Assembly: GCF_964065165.1 (NCBI RefSeq)
Contig: NZ_OZ061549.1
Location: 868,001 to 932,000, forward strand
Direction: 5' to 3'
DNA: 64,000 bases
From: Levilactobacillus yonginensis
GTDB lineage: Bacteria; Bacillota; Bacilli; Lactobacillales; Lactobacillaceae
In this document: positions 60,544 through 64,000 of the stretch, one piece after another
How positions within the stretch are numbered: position 1 is the stretch's first letter
How the letters are laid out: the number at the start of each line of letters is the position of its first letter
Position numbers and translations under genes: made by a program
Notes under the pieces: model-generated
Database searches by the model: none
What the model was told of the DNA's origin: nothing
The model's input: the letters and a program-made list of their open reading frames with translations, nothing else

Positions 60544-62361
60544 TTATTCAACAGTTACACTCTTAGCTAAGTTCCGTGGCTTATCAACATCCAGCCCTTT
60601 ATTCAAACTGGTGTAGTAGGCTAACAACTGAGCAGGAACCACACTCAACAACGGCATCAACATTTCATCAACGTCAGGCAAGACTAAGTCATCACCTTTA
60701 ATGGCTAAGCTTTCCCGAACAATCGTAAAGGTCTTAGCACCTCGCGCCATCGTTTCTTGCAAGTTGCTCCGAGTCAAGCCGGCCGTCTTCGCTTGGGTAA
60801 TAAATCCAATCACTGGCGTCCCCTCTTCAATCAAGGCGATAGTTCCGTGTTTCAATTCACCGGAAGCAAAACCTTCACATTGAATGTACGAAATTTCCTT
60901 CAGCTTCAACGCTGCTTCCAAAGAAACGGCGTGATCGAGGCCTCGGCCGATGTAGAAGGCTCGGTTGGTCTGCAACAGGTAGTCACTAGAAATCTTCTCC
61001 AACTTGTCCTTTTCATCAACAATGGCTTGCATTCCCGTAGCAACCAAACCAAGTTGCTGGCGAATGTTAAAGTTTTGGGCAATGATCTGACCCGTCATCT
61101 GACCTAAAGCTTTAGCCAGGATAGCCTCCAATGCAATTTGGGCGGTGTAGGCTTTCGTAGAAGCAACGGCAATTTCTGGACCAGCATGGAGTAGCAACGT
61201 GTAAGTGGCTTCACGGGATAACGTGGAGTTTTGGACGTTGGTAATTGTCAAGCTTGGGTAGCCAGCATCATTGACGTTAACCAAGACCTCACGACTATCA
61301 GCCGTTTCACCGGACTGTGTCAGGAAGATAAAGAATGGCTTTTCAGACAACATCGGTTGCTCGTAGGCAAACTCGGAAGAGACGTGCACTTCCGTTGGAA
61401 TGTGGGCCAAATTTTCAAAGAGCCGCTTTCCAACTAACCCGGCGTGGTAACTGGTACCAGCACCAACGATGTATAACCGATCAGCATCCTTCATAGCTTT
61501 CAACAACGTATTATCAATTTGGGGTTCGCCATGTTCTGACAAGTAAGTCTGAGCCAACTTGCGCATCACGTTAGGTTGTTCATCGACTTCTTTTAACATG
61601 TAGAATGGGTAAGTTCCCTTATCAGCTTCGTCAGCGTTCATATCAACATGGAATGGCTTCCGTTCTACGGCATTACCTTCAGCATCTTGAATAGCCACCT
61701 TGTCAGGCGTGATGGTCACAACTTCACCATCCATTAATTCTAAGAAGTCATGGGTTTCTCGTAACATTGCCAAAGCATCAGAACAAACGACGTTAAAGCC
61801 TTCGCCCACACCAATCAACAGTGGACTCTTATTCTTTGCAACAAATAATGTGTCAGGTTGTTCCCGATCCATCATTAAGAAGGCATATGAAGACCCCTTT
61901 AACAAGCTCAACGTCTTTAAGAAGGCTTGCTTAGCATCTAACTTATCTTCAACAGCAAATTTGTCGATCAATTGAACAACCACTTCAGTATCCGTTTGGC
62001 TCCGGAAAGGAACGTCACTCAAGTACTTCGCTTTTAATTCTTGGAAGTTGTCGATGACACCGTTGTGGACCAGGTAGAACCGGTCATCGTTAGAGAAATG
62101 AGGATGCGCATTATCAACGCTAACTACCCCATGGGTTGCCCAACGTGTATGACCAATCCCGGTTGATCCGTGAACATCTGGCGTAATTTTTTCACGTAAA
62201 TCAGCGATTCGCCCCTTGGTCTTGACCAAGTAGTCTTCGCCCTTTTGATCATTTACGTAAATACCAGCTGAATCATAGCCCCGGTATTCCAACTTCTGGA
62301 GGCCCTCAACTAAAATCTTGACTGCGTTGTCGTTCCCCGTAACACCAACAATTCCACACAT
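60544..62361 (-). CDS. glmS: glucosamine--fructose-6-phosphate aminotransferase
   Basis: 605 residues; makes glucosamine 6-phosphate from fructose 6-phosphate and glutamine. The start ATG at 62361 places Cys2 (MCGIVGVTG) as the amidotransferase nucleophile; a longer frame from 62388 is wrong as Cys must follow the start. Two SIS domains hold the sugar site (GAGTSYHAGLVGKRLFE; QSGETADSREVL). AAAGGAAG is 7 bases upstream. Promoter at 62498-62526; no glmS ribozyme core is seen in the 130-base leader. It opposes nagB two units downstream. Confidence 0.97.
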   Translation of the reverse strand: MCGIVGVTGNDNAVKILVEGLQKLEYRGYDSAGIYVNDQKGEDYLVKTKGRIADLREKITPDVHGSTGIGHTRWATHGVVSVDNAHPHFSNDDRFYLVHNGVIDNFQELKAKYLSDVPFRSQTDTEVVVQLIDKFAVEDKLDAKQAFLKTLSLLKGSSYAFLMMDREQPDTLFVAKNKSPLLIGVGEGFNVVCSDALAMLRETHDFLELMDGEVVTITPDKVAIQDAEGNAVERKPFHVDMNADEADKGTYPFYMLKEVDEQPNVMRKLAQTYLSEHGEPQIDNTLLKAMKDADRLYIVGAGTSYHAGLVGKRLFENLAHIPTEVHVSSEFAYEQPMLSEKPFFIFLTQSGETADSREVLVNVNDAGYPSLTITNVQNSTLSREATYTLLLHAGPEIAVASTKAYTAQIALEAILAKALGQMTGQIIAQNFNIRQQLGLVATGMQAIVDEKDKLEKISSDYLLQTNRAFYIGRGLDHAVSLEAALKLKEISYIQCEGFASGELKHGTIALIEEGTPVIGFITQAKTAGLTRSNLQETMARGAKTFTIVRESLAIKGDDLVLPDVDEMLMPLLSVVPAQLLAYYTSLNKGLDVDKPRNLAKSVTVE

Positions 62362-62497
62362 AATTTTTCTTCCTTTGCTTGACGCCATACCCGGTTCGAC
62401 CGGACGGGTCAGTTTTTTATGAATTTAAGAAATGTATCCCTTTTCTAATTAATTGGTATAGACTGAAACACTTTGAAAAACATTCCTGAATGACTAT

Positions 62498-62526
62498 ACT
62501 TTACAGCCTTCTTAGGGGGTTGTCAA
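62498..62526 (-). promoter_or_regulatory. promoter of glmS
   Basis: TTGACA (62521-62526), 17 bases, TAAAGT (62498-62503) on the minus strand. The leader then carries alternative stems ACCCG/CGGGT or CCGG/CCGG just ahead of the ribosome site. Confidence 0.75.
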
Positions 62527-62562
62527 TTAGAAAGTTCAAAAATGGTCTATCATTGTATTTTC

Positions 62563-62597
62563 AAAAAAAGGATGCCCACTCTCACAAGTAGTCACCC
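62563..62597 (-). terminator. terminator of glmM
   Basis: GGGTGACTACT pairs with AGTGGGCATCC (one mismatch and wobbles), followed by seven T on the minus strand. Confidence 0.75.
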
Positions 62598-62606
62598 TCT
62601 AATTGC

Positions 62607-63962
62607 TTATTCCACGCCAACCTCAGCACGAACAACTGCGACGATTCGATCAACGTAAGCCGAAACCGTCTCTTTGGTTGGTGCTTCCGCCATGACCCGT
62701 AAAAGGGGTTCTGTTCCAGAAGGACGCACTAACACACGACCGTCACCGTTCATTTCCTTTTCAACCGTCGCAATCATTGCCTTGACCTTAGGATTTTCTT
62801 GCGCAGCCTGCTTATCAGCAACCTTCACGTTAACCAATTTCTGTGGGTAAGTCGTGACGTCAGCAGCCAGTTCAGAAAGCTTCTTCCCGGTTGCCTTTAA
62901 AATGTGCAGTAATTGCAGACTCGTTAGTAAGCCATCTCCGGTAGTGTTGAAGTCCAAGAAGACAATATGTCCGGACTGTTCGCCACCCAAGTTGTAGCCA
63001 GACTTCAACATTTCTTCAACCACATATCGGTCCCCAACTTTGGTCTTCACTGACTTCAAGTCGTGAGCTTCCATGGCTTTATACATCCCTAGGTTACTCA
63101 TCACAGTGGTCACAATGGTATCTTTCTTCAGACGCCCATGTTCAGCCATGTACTTACCGCAAATGTACATAATCTTGTCACCATCTACGATATTCCCGTT
63201 TTCATCGACCGCAATACACCGATCACCGTCACCATCAAAGGCCAACCCAATCGCTGCGCCTTTTTCAACCACGAACTTCTGTAGTTGTTCAGGATGCGTA
63301 GAACCCACTTGGTCGTTAATGTTCAACCCATTAGGCGTCGTCGCAATGGTATCGAAGTCCAAATCAAAGTCCGCATACAGTCGCGAAACTAAGCCGCTCG
63401 TTGACCCATTAGCGGCATCAACCGCGATGTGCAAGCCATCCAAGTCATCCGCAATCGTTTGTTCCAGGAACTGAATGTACTTTTGACTACCTTCGGAATA
63501 ATCTTCAACCGTCCCGAGACCATCGGTCGTTGGCCGTGGTAATTCGTCGTTTTCTCCGTCTAATAGGGCTTCAATTTCTTCTTCCATTTCATCAGACAGC
63601 TTATAACCGTCGTTCCCGAAATACTTGATGCCGTTATATTCAGCAGGATTGTGGGAAGCCGTGATCATGACCCCAGCGGCAGCTCCCTGCGTCCGCACTA
63701 AGTAAGCAACGGCAGGCGTCGTGATAACCCCCAACCGCAGAACTTCAATCCCTACGGATAAGAGACCAGCCACCAAGGCGTTTTCCAACAATTGTCCAGA
63801 AATTCGGGTATCCCGGGCTACTAAGACTTGTGGATGAGCATTTTCACTATCCGCATGTTGGGTCAGTACGTAACCGCCAAACCGACCAACCTTGAACGCT
63901 AACTCGGGAGTCAGCTCTTGGTTAGCGACCCCCCGGACACCATCAGTTCCAAAATACTTCAT
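62607..63962 (-). CDS. glmM: phosphoglucosamine mutase
   Basis: 451 residues; converts glucosamine 6-phosphate to glucosamine 1-phosphate for UDP-GlcNAc. The phospho-serine loop is [11 protein letters not shown] (Ser about 103), the metal loop AFDGDGDRC, and the sugar loop GGEQSGH; full length. The ATG at 63962 ([11 protein letters not shown]) has GAGG upstream; an earlier ATG lies before that site. The usual upstream partners (cdaA, cdaR) would lie beyond the right edge. Confidence 0.97.
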   Translation of the reverse strand: MKYFGTDGVRGVANQELTPELAFKVGRFGGYVLTQHADSENAHPQVLVARDTRISGQLLENALVAGLLSVGIEVLRLGVITTPAVAYLVRTQGAAAGVMITASHNPAEYNGIKYFGNDGYKLSDEMEEEIEALLDGENDELPRPTTDGLGTVEDYSEGSQKYIQFLEQTIADDLDGLHIAVDAANGSTSGLVSRLYADFDLDFDTIATTPNGLNINDQVGSTHPEQLQKFVVEKGAAIGLAFDGDGDRCIAVDENGNIVDGDKIMYICGKYMAEHGRLKKDTIVTTVMSNLGMYKAMEAHDLKSVKTKVGDRYVVEEMLKSGYNLGGEQSGHIVFLDFNTTGDGLLTSLQLLHILKATGKKLSELAADVTTYPQKLVNVKVADKQAAQENPKVKAMIATVEKEMNGDGRVLVRPSGTEPLLRVMAEAPTKETVSAYVDRIVAVVRAEVGVE

Positions 63963-64000
63963 GTTAAATTTCCTCATTTCTCCAACTAGTGTTATTTTGT

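Noticed and set aside
62362..62526. glmS ribozyme
   Set aside because: Searched the leader for the conserved core (AGCGCC-type segment); not present.
1..64000. CRISPR array or prophage
   Set aside because: No regularly spaced repeats and no block of phage structural genes; the AP2 gene and IS200 copy stand alone.

Overview
The window looks like chromosomal DNA of a lactic acid bacterium of the family Lactobacillaceae, most like the heterofermentative Levilactobacillus (L. brevis) group. The basis is gene content and order (tdk-prfA-prmC-ywlC-glyA-upp, murT-gatD, a ppx-ppk-ppx run), a tmRNA with tag AKNNNNSYALAA, many small YSIRK-free secreted proteins, LPxTG proteins and strong GGAGG ribosome sites. 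Genus placement is inference; no database was searched.

Layout. 1-8.3 kb: translation, one-carbon and nucleotide salvage operon on the minus strand, then murT-gatD (peptidoglycan amidation). 8.4-15.6 kb: zinc-ribbon membrane protein, serine hydrolase, heterodimeric LmrCD-type ABC exporter, two small unknown genes. 15.7-20 kb: GGDEF membrane protein and EAL protein in divergent orientation, next to a large LPxTG adhesin. 20-24.2 kb: IS200-type element, tRNA-Glu(CUC), a LexA-boxed small gene, three small secreted proteins, tRNA-Gln(CUG). 24-31.4 kb: YfhO-type membrane protein, pgi, GRP-family sugar permease with a cre site, rRNA methyltransferase. 31.4-34.4 kb: two-component system and ssrA. 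34.5-40.7 kb: M20 dipeptidase, ECF sigma/anti-sigma pair, a heavily structured RNA region, fumC, an AP2-domain protein, DUF1304. 40.7-43.7 kb: small genes of 33, 38, 59 and 57 codons, OsmC, MarR, a lipoprotein. 44-49.7 kb: licD and polyphosphate genes. 49.7-55.2 kb: NEAT-domain heme/iron acquisition locus with an ABC importer. 55.4-64 kb: tRNA-Asn, a CcpA-box small RNA, tagH, a GH73 glucosaminidase, and amino-sugar genes nagB, glmS, glmM.

How parts may work together. Cell-envelope supply runs through pgi, glmS, glmM, nagB, murT-gatD, tagH, yfhO, licD and the GH73 enzyme. Carbon control is visible as cre-like boxes at the sugar permease and at a strong stand-alone promoter (56034-56062) that drives an approximately 84-nt RNA ending in a terminator. 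The pyrimidine-rich single-stranded segment of that RNA can pair by eye with the Shine-Dalgarno regions of fumC (14 contiguous pairs) and nagB (13 contiguous pairs), both in this window. This possible CcpA-controlled riboregulator is the main candidate for an undescribed system. The second is a pair of multi-stem RNA structures downstream of fumC (37677-38107). Other points worth attention are a perfect LexA box on an OB-fold-like small protein, a 33-aa peptide with its own promoter and terminator, and NEAT domains without the usual YxxxY heme motif.
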